The notes below the pieces were generated by a model. It searched no databases, was not told the DNA's origin, and saw only the letters and a list, made by a program, of their open reading frames with translations. Made by a program: the position numbers and the translations under genes. From the NCBI GenBank assembly GCA_902362925.1, contig CABIYL010000016.1: a stretch of DNA of 64,000 nt. One strand, given 5' to 3'. This stretch comes from Pseudoflavonifractor sp902362925 (GTDB taxonomy: Bacteria; Bacillota; Clostridia; Oscillospirales; Oscillospiraceae). This document shows positions 6,327-15,411 of the stretch, one piece after another. How positions within the stretch are numbered: the first letter of the stretch is position 1; every line of letters starts with the position of its first letter.

Positions 6327-8327
6327 CTGCAGGAGCTGCTGGAAAGCGGCCTCTTGGTCGTTGTCACAATTTTATCCGTGGTTCTGCTGCTCATGGGGCA
6401 GAAGAAAAGCAGCGGTATGACCAGAAAGCAGAAGGTTATGCTGTGGCGTATTCTGATCGCCACCGTATTGCTGCTGGGACTGCAGACGCTGGGAGCCGAA
6501 GCATTCGACCAGCTGGGAGCAGCTGGCCGGTGGATCCGCCTGGCCGTCCATCTGATAGACTATCTGATTATCGGATACGACATTCTGAAAAAGGCGTTCA
6601 AGGGGATCTGCAACCGGCAGATATTTGACGAAAACTTTCTGATGGCTGTGGCCACTTTGGGCGCGCTGGCCTTGGCCGTCTATGAAAACGGCGAGTACCT
6701 GGAGGTTATCGCCGTCATGCTGTTCTATCAGGTGGGCGAGTGGTTCCAGAGCTATGCCGTGGGCAGAAGCCGCCGCAATATCAGCGATCTGATGGACATC
6801 CGTCCCGATTACGCCAATGTGGAACGGGACGGCAAGCTGGAAAAGGTGGATCCCGATGAAGTAGATGTGGGGAGCATCATCATTGTCCAGCCCGGTGAGA
6901 AGGTGCCCATTGACGGTGTGATCGTAGAAGGTACTTCCACCCTGAACACGGCGGCTCTGACCGGGGAATCTCTGCCCCGAGATGCCAAAACCGGCGACGA
7001 GGTCATCAGCGGCTGCATCAACATGACCGGCGTTCTCAAGATTCAAACCAGCAAGGAGTTTGGGGAATCCACCGTCTCCAAGATCCTCAATCTGGTGGAG
7101 AACGCCTCCTCCCGCAAATCCAAGTCGGAGGATTTCATCTCCCGGTTTGCCCGCATTTATACCCCGGCGGTGTGCTATGCGGCGCTGGCTCTGGCTATTC
7201 TGCCCCCGCTGGTTCAGATGGTAGGAATGGGGCTGGCTCCTGCCTGGGAGATCTGGATCTACCGTGCCCTGACCTTCCTGGTGGCCAGCTGTCCCTGTGC
7301 CCTGGTCATCAGCATCCCCCTCAGTTTCTTCGCGGGCATCGGCGGAGCCAGCCGGGCCGGTGTACTGGTCAAAGGCTCCAACTATCTGGAAACGCTGTCT
7401 CAAGTCAAAACCCTGGTCTTTGATAAGACCGGCACACTGACCCAGGGCGTTTTCGAGGTCAACGGAATCCACCACAGTGACCTCAGCGACGAAAAGCTGG
7501 TGGAATACGCGGCGCTGGCTGAAAGCGCCTCCTCCCATCCCATCAGCAAGAGCCTCCAGCGGGCCTACGGCAAGGAAATCGACCGTTCCCGGGTCACCGA
7601 GATCCAGGAGATCAGCGGCAACGGCGTCATCGCAAAGGTGGACGGCGTGGAGGTCGCGGCCGGCAACGACAAGCTGATGGATCGCCTGGGCATTGCCTAC
7701 ATCTCCTGCCACAGCGTGGGTACCATCATCCACATGGCCATCAACGGCAAATACGCCGGACATATCGTCATCGCAGACATTGTTAAACCCCACAGCAAGG
7801 AGGCCATCCGGCAGCTCAAGGCCGCCGGTGTCCGCAAGACGGTGATGCTCACTGGCGACGCCAAAAAGGTGGCCGATCAGGTGGCCGCCTCCCTGGGACT
7901 GGACGAGGTTTACAGCGAACTGCTTCCGGCGGACAAGGTGGAAAAGGTGGAGGCGCTTTTGCAGGCGAAGCCGGAGCGGGAAAAGCTGGCCTTTGTGGGC
8001 GACGGCATCAACGACGCCCCGGTGCTGCGCCGGGCGGATATTGGCATCGCCATGGGAGCCATGGGCTCCGATGCCGCCATCGAAGCCGCCGATGTGGTTC
8101 TGATGGATGATGACCCACTGCAAATTTCCAAAGCAATTAAAATCTCCCGCAAGTGTCTGGGCATCGTCTACCAGAACATTGTGTTCTCCATCGCAGTGAA
8201 ACTGGCCTGCCTGATCCTGGTGGCCTTCGGCGTAGCCAATATGTGGCTTGCCGTTTTCGCCGATGTAGGCGTCATGATTCTGGCGATCCTGAACGCCATC
8301 CGTGCTCTGCGGGTGCAGAATTTATAA
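6327..8327 (+). CDS. P1B-type heavy-metal-exporting ATPase (Zn/Cd/Pb type)
   Basis: Membrane pump with all core P-type marks: LTGES actuator loop, the metal-path motif SCPCALVIS in a membrane helix, phosphorylation site DKTGTLT, HP locus (SSHPIS), and the hinge GDGINDAP. CPC together with the SmtB-type operon suggests Zn2+/Cd2+/Pb2+ export (CadA/ZntA group). The N-terminal HMA domain is missing and encoded separately upstream. Start: AAAGGAG at 6313-6319 points to a CTG at 6327, giving 666 residues; TTG 6354 is the next choice and no ATG fits. The C-terminus ends just after the last membrane pair. Confidence 0.93.
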   Translation: MQELLESGLLVVVTILSVVLLLMGQKKSSGMTRKQKVMLWRILIATVLLLGLQTLGAEAFDQLGAAGRWIRLAVHLIDYLIIGYDILKKAFKGICNRQIFDENFLMAVATLGALALAVYENGEYLEVIAVMLFYQVGEWFQSYAVGRSRRNISDLMDIRPDYANVERDGKLEKVDPDEVDVGSIIIVQPGEKVPIDGVIVEGTSTLNTAALTGESLPRDAKTGDEVISGCINMTGVLKIQTSKEFGESTVSKILNLVENASSRKSKSEDFISRFARIYTPAVCYAALALAILPPLVQMVGMGLAPAWEIWIYRALTFLVASCPCALVISIPLSFFAGIGGASRAGVLVKGSNYLETLSQVKTLVFDKTGTLTQGVFEVNGIHHSDLSDEKLVEYAALAESASSHPISKSLQRAYGKEIDRSRVTEIQEISGNGVIAKVDGVEVAAGNDKLMDRLGIAYISCHSVGTIIHMAINGKYAGHIVIADIVKPHSKEAIRQLKAAGVRKTVMLTGDAKKVADQVAASLGLDEVYSELLPADKVEKVEALLQAKPEREKLAFVGDGINDAPVLRRADIGIAMGAMGSDAAIEAADVVLMDDDPLQISKAIKISRKCLGIVYQNIVFSIAVKLACLILVAFGVANMWLAVFADVGVMILAILNAIRALRVQNL

Positions 8328-8337
8328 GAGAAAAAGC

Positions 8338-8381
8338 AGCCACGGCCTGGTTCCATTTCGAAATCAGGCCGCGGTCTTTTC
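8338..8381. terminator. bidirectional terminator
   Basis: CCACGGCCTG pairs with CAGGCCGCGG (one mismatch), flanked by AAAAA on the left and TCTTTT on the right. It serves the converging ATPase and TetR genes. Confidence 0.75.
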
Positions 8382-8943
8382 ATATGATCGGTTCAATGAC
8401 AGCACGAAAATAGCGGTCCAGATCCTCTGGTGTCTGCTTCCTGTGTCCTTTGATCCACCACAGTACCATTTCCACAAAGCTGCCGGAGATATGGTTGATC
8501 AAAAAGTCCTCCGGAATGTCGGTATTCGCTTTTCGGTTCTGATTGATGAATTGGGATCGTACCAGCTCATTCAAGCTGTCCTTGAAAAAGCGCAGGAACA
8601 TTTCGCTGCTCTCACAGGAAAGCAACGCAATGATATTCTTGTCATTTTTCTGTAAGTGCTGCAACAAGTGACAAAATACCGATTCCGGGGCGCTCCCGTC
8701 TGAGTACAGCCCGTGGGTATGGGTACAGTCCATGGCGCTGCCGATGATATGCCCAAACAGCTCTTCGCATAACTCTTTCAGCAGATCATCTTTGGTTTCA
8801 AAGTGGGCGTAAAAAGTGGTGCGCCCCACATTGGCAGCGTCGATGATTTCCTGCACCGTAATCTTGCTGTATGATTTTTCCGCCAGGAGGGACGTAAACG
8901 CCGAAAAAATAGCCGTCCTGGTTTTCTGCTGACGCCGGTCCAT
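8380..8943 (-). CDS. TetR-family repressor
   Basis: A 187-residue protein with ATG after GGAGGAGGATCAG. The N-terminal 50 residues are a TetR helix-turn-helix (ITVQEIIDAANVGRTTFYAHFETKDDLL). The C-terminal ligand domain is typical in length and has Cys and His residues (LLSCESSEM, MDCTHTHG). It is divergent from the second P-type ATPase gene with 199 bp between them, so it is the probable regulator of that pump. The inducer is unknown; a metal is possible from context. Confidence 0.9.
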   Translation of the reverse strand: MDRRQQKTRTAIFSAFTSLLAEKSYSKITVQEIIDAANVGRTTFYAHFETKDDLLKELCEELFGHIIGSAMDCTHTHGLYSDGSAPESVFCHLLQHLQKNDKNIIALLSCESSEMFLRFFKDSLNELVRSQFINQNRKANTDIPEDFLINHISGSFVEMVLWWIKGHRKQTPEDLDRYFRAVIEPII

Positions 8944-9007
8944 CTGATCCTCCTCCGTACAAATCCCGCAAAATGTTCCGTAGCAAACACCTGAAAGGAA
9001 TGGTCTA

Positions 9008-9036
9008 TTGTTTTTTTTAACATGCTTTCATACAAT
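9008..9036 (+). promoter_or_regulatory. promoter of the second P-type ATPase gene
   Basis: TTGTTT and TACAAT with 17-bp spacing in an AT-rich patch of the divergent region. The GTGTTYGCTA motif appears in opposite orientations on both sides of it (about 8983-8992 and 9050-9059) and may mark TetR half-sites. Confidence 0.5.
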
Positions 9037-9142
9037 CAAAGAGAACAAAGTGTTCGCTATTGTATTTATTGTACGGAAATATCCGGCATCCGTCAAGAGA
9101 CCACATGCCAGTCGGAATGCCGTACAGATGGGAGGAAAAACG

Positions 9143-11038
9143 ATGTTAAAGAAGATAAATGACCTGCTTGCCGGGCTGCCTATGACCATTGTGGCAGGCG
9201 TTTTTTTGTTGATTGATCTTGTGCCCCATCTGGCAGAGGAATTTGGCGGCACGCCGATGCAGCTGAGCGTCTTGCCCTTTGATCCCGCATGGGTCACAGT
9301 CCTCATCAGCGGCATCCCCCTTTTGTATCTGGCGATCTGGAGGATCATCTATAATCCCGGCATCAGCAAAATCTCTTCCGCACTCCTGATCTCCATCGCT
9401 ATGTTTGCCGCCATTGCCATCGGAGATCTATTTGCTGCCGGTGAGGTGGCCTTCATTATGGCCATCGGCGCCCTTTTGGAGGAAGCTACCACAAACCGGG
9501 CAAAAAAGGGATTGAATCAGCTGATCCGCCTGGCACCCACAAAGGGCCGCCGGATCAACAATGGGACAGAAGAAATGATCCCCGCCGAGGAGATCCGGCA
9601 AGGCGACACCCTACGGATTCTCCCCGGAGAAACCATTCCTGTGGACGGAACCATTATCCATGGCGAGACCTCCGTGGACCAGTCCATCATGACCGGGGAA
9701 TCCCTGCCGGTGGATAAAAGTGTGGGAGACGAGGTCTTTTGCGGTACCATCAATCGTTTTGGCTCCATTGACATGACCGCAACCAAGGTGGGTGAAAACA
9801 GTTCTCTGCAAAAACTGATCCGTATGGTCCAGGAGGCGGAAAACAAGCAAGCCCCCATGCAGCGCATTGCGGACAAGACGGCAAGCTGGCTGGTGCCGGT
9901 GGCACTGCTCATTGCCATTTTGGCATACCTATTTACCAAAAATATCATTACCGCCGTCACGGTGCTGGTGGTGTTCTGTCCCTGCGCCCTCGTGCTGGCA
10001 ACGCCCACCGCCATTATGGCGGCCATTGGCCAGGCGACCAAGCACGGCGTCATCATTAAGTCCGGCGAGGCCCTGGAAAAGATGGGCAAAGTGGATACCA
10101 TCGCGTTTGATAAGACCGGGACCCTGACCTATGGCCGGTTGGACGTCAGCGACATTGTTGTGTTCGATAAAGCCATGAGCGAGATCGCGCTGCTCTCTCT
10201 AACCGCCTCCGCCGAAGCGAAAAGCGAACATCCGCTGGGAAAGGCCATTGTGGCCTGTGCCAGGGCAAAAGAAGTGCCCGTTATGGAGTCCGCCTCGTTC
10301 AAAATGACTGCGGGCAGGGGCATTTTCGCGGAGATCCAGGGGCGCAAGCTGCTCTGCGGCAGCGAGGCATTTTTGCGGGAAAACGGGGTGTCCACGGGCG
10401 CTGCCGTAAGATCCGTATTGGAGCAGCTGCGCGCCCAGGGAAAGGCCTCCGTTCTTGTGGCGGATGGGCAGAATTGCATCGGTGTGATCGCCCTTTCCGA
10501 CGTGCTGCGCCCGGAAGGCAAGGATATGGTCGCCCGCTTGGCGGATATGCACACCCGTACGGTTCTGCTGACCGGCGACCATCAAAGAACGGCGGATTAT
10601 TTTGCCCGGCAGGTAGGTATTTCGGAAGTGCGGGCGGAGTTGCTGCCCGAGGAAAAGGTGCAGGCGATTGAAGCCTTGCAGAGAGAACATCGTAATGTAT
10701 GCATGATCGGCGACGGCGTGAACGATGCGCCCGCGCTGAAAACCGCGGATGTCAGCGTTGCCATGGGAGGTATGGGCAGCGACATCGCCGTGGACGCTGC
10801 CGATGTAGCTTTGATGAGCGATGATATCTCCAAGATTCCATATCTGAAGCGCCTATCCAATGCAACGGTCAAAACCATCCAATTCAGCATCAGCCTGTCC
10901 ATGTGCATCAATTTCGTGGCTATCATCTTATCCCTGATGGAAGTGCTGACGCCCACCACAGGAGCGCTGGTCCATAACGCCGGCTCCTGCTTTGTGGTCC
11001 TGATCGCCGCGCTGCTCTATGACAGAAAGTTTGAATAG
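9143..11038 (+). CDS. P1B-type heavy-metal-transporting ATPase
   Basis: A 631-residue pump starting at ATG after GGGAGGAAAAACG; longer in-frame starts upstream lie inside the promoter. Key motifs are MTGESLPVD, the membrane motif VVFCPCALVLATP, DKTGTLT, a SEHPLG HP motif, and GDGVNDAP. There is no N-terminal HMA domain. The sequence differs from the first ATPase (VFCPCALVLATP against SCPCALVISIP), so the two may prefer different metals. It is controlled by the divergent TetR rather than by the ArsR protein. Confidence 0.92.
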   Translation: MLKKINDLLAGLPMTIVAGVFLLIDLVPHLAEEFGGTPMQLSVLPFDPAWVTVLISGIPLLYLAIWRIIYNPGISKISSALLISIAMFAAIAIGDLFAAGEVAFIMAIGALLEEATTNRAKKGLNQLIRLAPTKGRRINNGTEEMIPAEEIRQGDTLRILPGETIPVDGTIIHGETSVDQSIMTGESLPVDKSVGDEVFCGTINRFGSIDMTATKVGENSSLQKLIRMVQEAENKQAPMQRIADKTASWLVPVALLIAILAYLFTKNIITAVTVLVVFCPCALVLATPTAIMAAIGQATKHGVIIKSGEALEKMGKVDTIAFDKTGTLTYGRLDVSDIVVFDKAMSEIALLSLTASAEAKSEHPLGKAIVACARAKEVPVMESASFKMTAGRGIFAEIQGRKLLCGSEAFLRENGVSTGAAVRSVLEQLRAQGKASVLVADGQNCIGVIALSDVLRPEGKDMVARLADMHTRTVLLTGDHQRTADYFARQVGISEVRAELLPEEKVQAIEALQREHRNVCMIGDGVNDAPALKTADVSVAMGGMGSDIAVDAADVALMSDDISKIPYLKRLSNATVKTIQFSISLSMCINFVAIILSLMEVLTPTTGALVHNAGSCFVVLIAALLYDRKFE

Positions 11039-11093
11039 GCTTTTACAAGAAGAGAATCGTGCATTACCCGGCATTCCGTAATATGGGAAAATG

Positions 11094-11132
11094 GAACATC
11101 CCGGCCTGTATCAAACACAGGCCGGGATGTTC
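11094..11132 (+). terminator. strong hairpin after the P-type ATPase
   Basis: GAACATCCCGGCCTGT pairs perfectly with ACAGGCCGGGATGTTC. It lies between converging genes. Confidence 0.7.
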
Positions 11133-11172
11133 TTGTCATCGAAAACCACATAGGTGCTCTTCTTCGGCAGTT

Positions 11173-12090
11173 CTATTTGTTTCGGCTTCTCCTCCCGGTA
11201 TTTTCCGAGCCGCGGACTTCCTCGTGGTAGAAGTAGTCCACGATTACCGGATGGCCCGGCTCCGCCCGGCCATAGGGCAGTTCGTTGTCCACAAAAGGAC
11301 AGCCGTTTTCCATCGCCAGCTGTTCTGCCTGCTGCTCAAGGCCCCGGAAATAGCTCCGGTCACCCTTTTGGTAGATAGCCTGGTACAGGGTTGTTAAATG
11401 CGGATGCTTTTCCTGGATGTAGTCTAAAATCTCCTGCTTGAATCCGCCCCGCAGATTCAGATTCTCCAGCCAGACCAGGTCGCACTGATTCTTCACCCGA
11501 TGGAAAATGGCCTCGAAATCTGTAATCCCGGGAAATACCGGCGCGATAAAGCAGACGGTGCGGATGCCTGCGTCGTAGATCTGCTTCATGGCATGGAGCC
11601 GCCGCTCAATGCTCACTGCCTTGTCCATATCCCTGCGAAAATCCTCATCCAGCGTGTTGATGGACCAGGAAACGGTTACCTTTCCCATCTCCCGGAGCAA
11701 GTCAATATCCCGCACCACCAGGTCGGACTTGGTGCAGATGAGGATCTCCGCCCCGCTGTCCTTCAGCTGCTCCAACAGCTTGCGGGTGTTTTGAAACTGC
11801 TCCTCCTGGGGGAGATAGCCGTCGGTCACCGAGCCAATGACTATCCGCTGTCCCCGGTATTTTTGGGGATTTTTGATCTCCAGCCAGTGTTTGACATCCA
11901 GAAAGGTACCCCAGGGCTCGGTGTGTCCGGTAAAGCGCTTCATAAAGGAGGCGTAGCAGTACTTACAGCCATGGGTACAGCCCACATAGGGGTTTACAGA
12001 GTAGCCTCCCACGGGCAGATTGGATTTGGTCATGATGTTTTTTGTCTCTACATTCCGAATCAGGATACCGTTTTCCATCATTTCTGCCAT
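11173..12090 (-). CDS. radical SAM protein, SPL-like (mobile pair type)
   Basis: A 305-residue protein with the radical SAM Fe-S motif CTHGCKYC at about residues 38-45, following VGGYSVNPYVG. The overall form is that of the spore photoproduct lyase-like COG1533 group (VIGSVTDGYLPQEEQ, ILICTKSD, TVSWSINTLDEDF). It overlaps the preceding radical SAM gene by 13 bp, so the two are translated as a pair. Databases describe similar adjacent proteins as a 'radical SAM mobile pair'; I believe this is the same pair, but its substrate is not known. DNA photoproduct repair is not implied. Confidence 0.82.
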   Translation of the reverse strand: MAEMMENGILIRNVETKNIMTKSNLPVGGYSVNPYVGCTHGCKYCYASFMKRFTGHTEPWGTFLDVKHWLEIKNPQKYRGQRIVIGSVTDGYLPQEEQFQNTRKLLEQLKDSGAEILICTKSDLVVRDIDLLREMGKVTVSWSINTLDEDFRRDMDKAVSIERRLHAMKQIYDAGIRTVCFIAPVFPGITDFEAIFHRVKNQCDLVWLENLNLRGGFKQEILDYIQEKHPHLTTLYQAIYQKGDRSYFRGLEQQAEQLAMENGCPFVDNELPYGRAEPGHPVIVDYFYHEEVRGSENTGRRSRNK

Positions 12091-12767
12091 TTGGCTTGTT
12101 CCTCCAGTACCTTATGAAATGCGGTGGGTAATTCCTGTATCATCTGCTCCTCTCCCATAATGGGAAGCAGGTCTTCCTTCATAAAGACCGGGATGCCCAG
12201 AGCATGGGCTTGGTCTGTCAGGTTCCACACCCACTCCGGCTTAGATATGGATTTTCCTTTTCGGCGTCCAGTCTCGGTTCCGATGACCACCCACTCGATC
12301 CCTGTGAGATCCACTGGCCCGATGTCGTCAAACATGGGCTCAAAGGTGGCGTGATAATGTCCGCCGCGGATATGCTCCCGCAGTGCCGGAATCCGGTTCT
12401 TTTCCCTGCAAGAGGTAACGGTCACGCCGAACCAGGCGTTATCCAGATGGGTAGAGAAATCGATCTCCTCCGGCCGCTTGGTCAGGAACAGATACTGGTG
12501 TTGGGGATTGCGCTCCATTTTGGCAAATACCTCATCCCGCCACTCTGCTCTCCAGCCGGAAAAGTCACTCATTCCAGTGAGTAGAAAAATCTGGGGTCGA
12601 GCTTTCTCCATAAGCCGCAATTTTCCGGGGAAGTACTCCGGCTTCTCAAAGTCATCAATCATATGGAACCGTCGTACATTATTTCTGGCATAACAGTAGC
12701 TGCAGCCGATGGTACAGCCAATGACCAGATTCATGTTTTGAATCTGGGATTTGATGCACACCGCCAT
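12078..12767 (-). CDS. DUF5131-type radical SAM protein (mobile pair partner)
   Basis: A 229-residue protein with CTIGCSYCYA at about residues 18-27, the CxxxCxxC motif that binds the 4Fe-4S cluster and SAM. Other landmarks are FLLTGMSDFSGW, QYLFLTKRPEEI, WFGVTVTS, and HATFEPMFDDIG. These match the DUF5131 (phage Gp37/Gp68-like) family. The downstream radical SAM gene starts inside this one, and a flavin reductase gene lies 27 bp upstream, which could supply electrons to the cluster. The reaction is unknown. Confidence 0.8.
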   Translation of the reverse strand: MAVCIKSQIQNMNLVIGCTIGCSYCYARNNVRRFHMIDDFEKPEYFPGKLRLMEKARPQIFLLTGMSDFSGWRAEWRDEVFAKMERNPQHQYLFLTKRPEEIDFSTHLDNAWFGVTVTSCREKNRIPALREHIRGGHYHATFEPMFDDIGPVDLTGIEWVVIGTETGRRKGKSISKPEWVWNLTDQAHALGIPVFMKEDLLPIMGEEQMIQELPTAFHKVLEEQAKWQK

Positions 12768-12794
12768 TGGAATCTCCCCCAGTTCTTTTCTTTC

Positions 12795-13298
12795 TTAGCC
12801 TTCTACCGCAGGGGCTACTTTTCCAAAGCCATTCCAGGCATAGAGGCCCTGTTTGCTCTCATCACCCAGGAACTTATCCACCTGGCAGATATGCAGGATA
12901 TGGTCGCCCACCTCTACAGCCTGCTGCAAAGTAGCTACCATAGCAAGGCGGGTATCCGCTGGAATCTGAATGTCGCTGCCCTCTACCGAGGTCATCTCAA
13001 TGTGGTTTTCCTCTACCTTATGGCAGGTGGCACCGGTGGAACTGCCGCAGGCCACCACGGCCTTGGCCAGGCTCTCCCCCGGAACGGTCACGATCACCTT
13101 GCCGGTTTCCCGCACCCGCTTGCCGGTATGGGACTGCTTGCCGGCGGCAAAGCCGACCATGGGCGGGTTGAAGGACAGGTAGGACACGAAGCAGATGGGG
13201 GCCAGGTTCGTGGTGCCGTCCTCATTCTGGGAACAGATCAGGGTCAGGGGATTGGGAGAGGTATAGACAGTGGCCTCCATAATGTTCAGTTCTTTCAT
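12795..13298 (-). CDS. flavin reductase-like FMN-binding protein
   Basis: A 167-residue protein of the flavin reductase (split-barrel FMN) family. It shows the typical PNPLTLICSQNEDGTTNLAP start, FVSYLSFNPPMVGFA, KQSHTGKRVRETG, and a C-terminal VDKFLGDES region. Such proteins bind FMN and pass electrons from NAD(P)H. It is first in a three-gene unit with the two radical SAM genes and divergent from an HxlR regulator 148 bp away. A role as electron donor for the radical SAM proteins is an inference from order. Confidence 0.85.
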   Translation of the reverse strand: MKELNIMEATVYTSPNPLTLICSQNEDGTTNLAPICFVSYLSFNPPMVGFAAGKQSHTGKRVRETGKVIVTVPGESLAKAVVACGSSTGATCHKVEENHIEMTSVEGSDIQIPADTRLAMVATLQQAVEVGDHILHICQVDKFLGDESKQGLYAWNGFGKVAPAVEG

Positions 13299-13446
13299 AA
13301 ATCAGCGCCTCACTTTCAATTAGTTCTATCATTGACATCCCATTTTGATGCCGATATAATTATTATACTTAGAAGAAATAACGGTGCAAGTACGCAGATT
13401 ATTTGTACTTGGTACGAAAAACCATACCGACGGAGAGGGCTGCGTT

Positions 13447-13812
13447 ATGAATCAATCCATGACCTATGAGGAATTTCAAAAACGAGTGGGCAACGTTATC
13501 CTGACTGAAAACGGAAACTGCCCGGTCACACCAGTGGTCCAGATGCTCCAGGGAAAATGGAAACTCCAGATCATCTATGAGCTGTGCATCCAGTCTCCCA
13601 TGCGGTTTGGCGAACTGAAGAAGATGCTCAAACCGATCACCAACACCATGCTCACCAACGCATTGAAGGAGCTGGAGGGGGATGGTCTGGTACACCGGGA
13701 GCAATATAATGAGATCCCGCCCCGGGTGGAGTATTCCCTGACGGAAAAGGGCACGGATCTGCTGCCCATCTTCTACGCCATCTCCCAGTGGGGCATGAAA
13801 TATATCCCTTGA
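13447..13812 (+). CDS. HxlR-family transcriptional regulator
   Basis: A 121-residue winged-helix protein with ATG after GACGGAGAGGGCTGCGTT. Family marks: NCPVTPVVQMLQGKWKLQII with the conserved Cys, MRFGELKKMLKPITNTMLTN, and VHREQYNEIPPRVEYSLTEKG. Several HxlR proteins sense oxidants or electrophiles through that Cys. It is divergent from the flavin reductase/radical SAM unit and likely controls it. Confidence 0.9.
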   Translation: MNQSMTYEEFQKRVGNVILTENGNCPVTPVVQMLQGKWKLQIIYELCIQSPMRFGELKKMLKPITNTMLTNALKELEGDGLVHREQYNEIPPRVEYSLTEKGTDLLPIFYAISQWGMKYIP

Positions 13813-13851
13813 GCAAGAGGCTTTCCAAGAGTTCTCCAAAACAACAAGAGA

Positions 13852-13896
13852 CGCCGGAATGGTTTGACAATCGTTCAAATCATTCCGGCGTTTTTT
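13852..13896 (+). terminator. terminator after the HxlR gene
   Basis: CGCCGGAATG, a second TTTGA/TCAAA helix, then CATTCCGGCG and TTTTTT. It also faces the end of the converging acetyltransferase gene. Confidence 0.85.
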
Positions 13897-14500
13897 AAAA
13901 GGAAACGGTATGCAAGTCGATCTTGTCTGCCTCCGTAACAGGTCTTAAGGGCCGGCAGGGTGTTCCCGCAGCAACAACGCCCGCAGGAATGTCCCGGGTC
14001 ACCACACTCCCAGCGCCAATAATAGAGCCCTTCCCGATGGTGACCCCTCCGCATATCACAGCATTGGCACCGATCCACATGTCGTCCTCCAGGGTAATGG
14101 GAGCTGACGTGGTAATCGCCTCTGCCCGTTGTTGGGCATACATGGCGTGGCCCACACAACTGATACATACGCCGGGGGCAATAAAGGCGTTAGCACCGAT
14201 ATGCACCGGGGAAGTATCCAGAATCACACAGTTATAATTGATAAACGCCAGTCCGTGCGTATGGATATTGAATCCATAATCGCAGCGAAAGCCAGGCATC
14301 ACAAAGGTTTTCGGATTACATGTACCAAACAGCTTTTCCAAAATCTCTCTGCGCCGCTCCTCCTGCCCGGGCGGCAGCTGGTTATACTCCCAGCACAGCT
14401 GCTCGGCATTTTTCTTCAGACTCTGAGGAAGATGAAAGTTATAGACGCTGTACGGCGTACTGCTTGTCAAAAGTTCCATTGGTTCCATCGTTTGTTTCAC
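13895..14500 (-). CDS. sugar O-acetyltransferase (maltose/galactoside type)
   Basis: A 201-residue left-handed beta-helix acetyltransferase. The start is GTG after AAGAAAGGTAT. The N-terminal helical part (SLKKNAEQLCWEYNQLPPG) is that of the Maa/LacA group. The hexapeptide region follows: FINYNCVILDTSPVHIGANA, IAPGVCISCVGHA (with the catalytic His), WIGANAVICGGVTIGKGSII, and VVAAGTPCRPLR. It would transfer acetyl from acetyl-CoA to a sugar hydroxyl. It stands alone between a terminator and the patatin gene. Confidence 0.9.
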   Translation of the reverse strand: MKQTMEPMELLTSSTPYSVYNFHLPQSLKKNAEQLCWEYNQLPPGQEERRREILEKLFGTCNPKTFVMPGFRCDYGFNIHTHGLAFINYNCVILDTSPVHIGANAFIAPGVCISCVGHAMYAQQRAEAITTSAPITLEDDMWIGANAVICGGVTIGKGSIIGAGSVVTRDIPAGVVAAGTPCRPLRPVTEADKIDLHTVSF

Positions 14501-14531
14501 ATACCTTTCTTCTGCTAATGCTCATTTATGG

Positions 14532-15407
14532 TCAAATACTCAGAAATTCCAATAAATCGTTTTTCCATGCGGCAAAATCCCGCAGCCCCAAATCATACAG
14601 GTTTCGTTCCGCATCCTCTTTCATGGAGTAAGTCCCCACATGGATGGGCTCACTGGCAGCAAAGACAAAGGCAGTCCCCTCCCTCTCCAGAGAAAACACA
14701 TCTTTCAGGTTGTCGTTGTACACCACATGACGGCGATCAATGGCATCCACAATGTTGGGATAACTGCGGCAGGCCCGCCGATACAGCGTGCGCATACCCC
14801 GAGGCTTTCGTACATAGTCCCGGTTCTTGGAGAGAATGACCACCAGCTTATCACAACCCTGCTCCAGGGCGCGGCGAACCGGGATGGCATCGGTAAGGCC
14901 TCCGTCAAAGTAGGGCACCCCGTTGAGTTTCACCGGATGACAAGCAACCGGGATGGCACTGGAGGCCATGATCAGGCGGTAATCGTCCTGCGCCATCATT
15001 TCCCGCCCATAGTACTCCGGCAATCCTGTCAACGCGTTTGTGACCACAATCTCGTACTCCGCCGGATTTTTCATCAGAGCGGGAAAATCCAGAGGGTCTT
15101 CCCCTTCTCTGCGGGTCAATTCACCATAGATGTACTTCAATCCAAACACATCTCCGGTTTTCAGCAGACTTCTCAGCCCGAAGTATTTGGGTGAATGAAT
15201 GTGCTCCGTAAAAAAGCGAAGATTCCGGCCTCTTTGCCCCGCCAGATAGGAAGCCAGATTGCCTGATCCACCGGATACGCCGATGCAATAATCAAATGTA
15301 ATCCCTTCGTCCAGAAAGGCATCCAGAATTCCGGCATTATAGGCACACTTCATCCCGCCGCCTTCCACCACCAATCCGATCTTTTTCTGCGTGTTCGTTG
15401 TCAACAT
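14532..15407 (-). CDS. patatin-like phospholipase
   Basis: Patatin-fold acyl hydrolase with oxyanion motif GLVVEGGGMKCAYNAG, nucleophile elbow GVSGGSG, and the catalytic Asp in FDGGLTD. Length 291 residues from the ATG at 15407. GAGGAG lies directly before it, which is tight; a TTG one codon later or an ATG at 15452 inside the Rrf2 gene are alternatives. It follows the Rrf2 gene with a 4-bp gap, so both are probably one transcript. Substrate unknown; bacterial relatives act on lipids. Confidence 0.88.
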   Translation of the reverse strand: MLTTNTQKKIGLVVEGGGMKCAYNAGILDAFLDEGITFDYCIGVSGGSGNLASYLAGQRGRNLRFFTEHIHSPKYFGLRSLLKTGDVFGLKYIYGELTRREGEDPLDFPALMKNPAEYEIVVTNALTGLPEYYGREMMAQDDYRLIMASSAIPVACHPVKLNGVPYFDGGLTDAIPVRRALEQGCDKLVVILSKNRDYVRKPRGMRTLYRRACRSYPNIVDAIDRRHVVYNDNLKDVFSLEREGTAFVFAASEPIHVGTYSMKEDAERNLYDLGLRDFAAWKNDLLEFLSI

Positions 15408-15411
15408 CTCC

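Noticed and set aside
6372..8123. A 583-codon open frame on the minus strand opposite the first P-type ATPase
   Set aside because: It is the antisense shadow of a GC-rich conserved gene; its translation is His/Gly/Gln-rich without family match and it has no ribosome site.
11173..12090. Spore photoproduct lyase proper
   Set aside because: The length and CxxxCxxC are compatible, but the protein is paired with a DUF5131 radical SAM gene and lacks the C-terminal features I expect of SplB.
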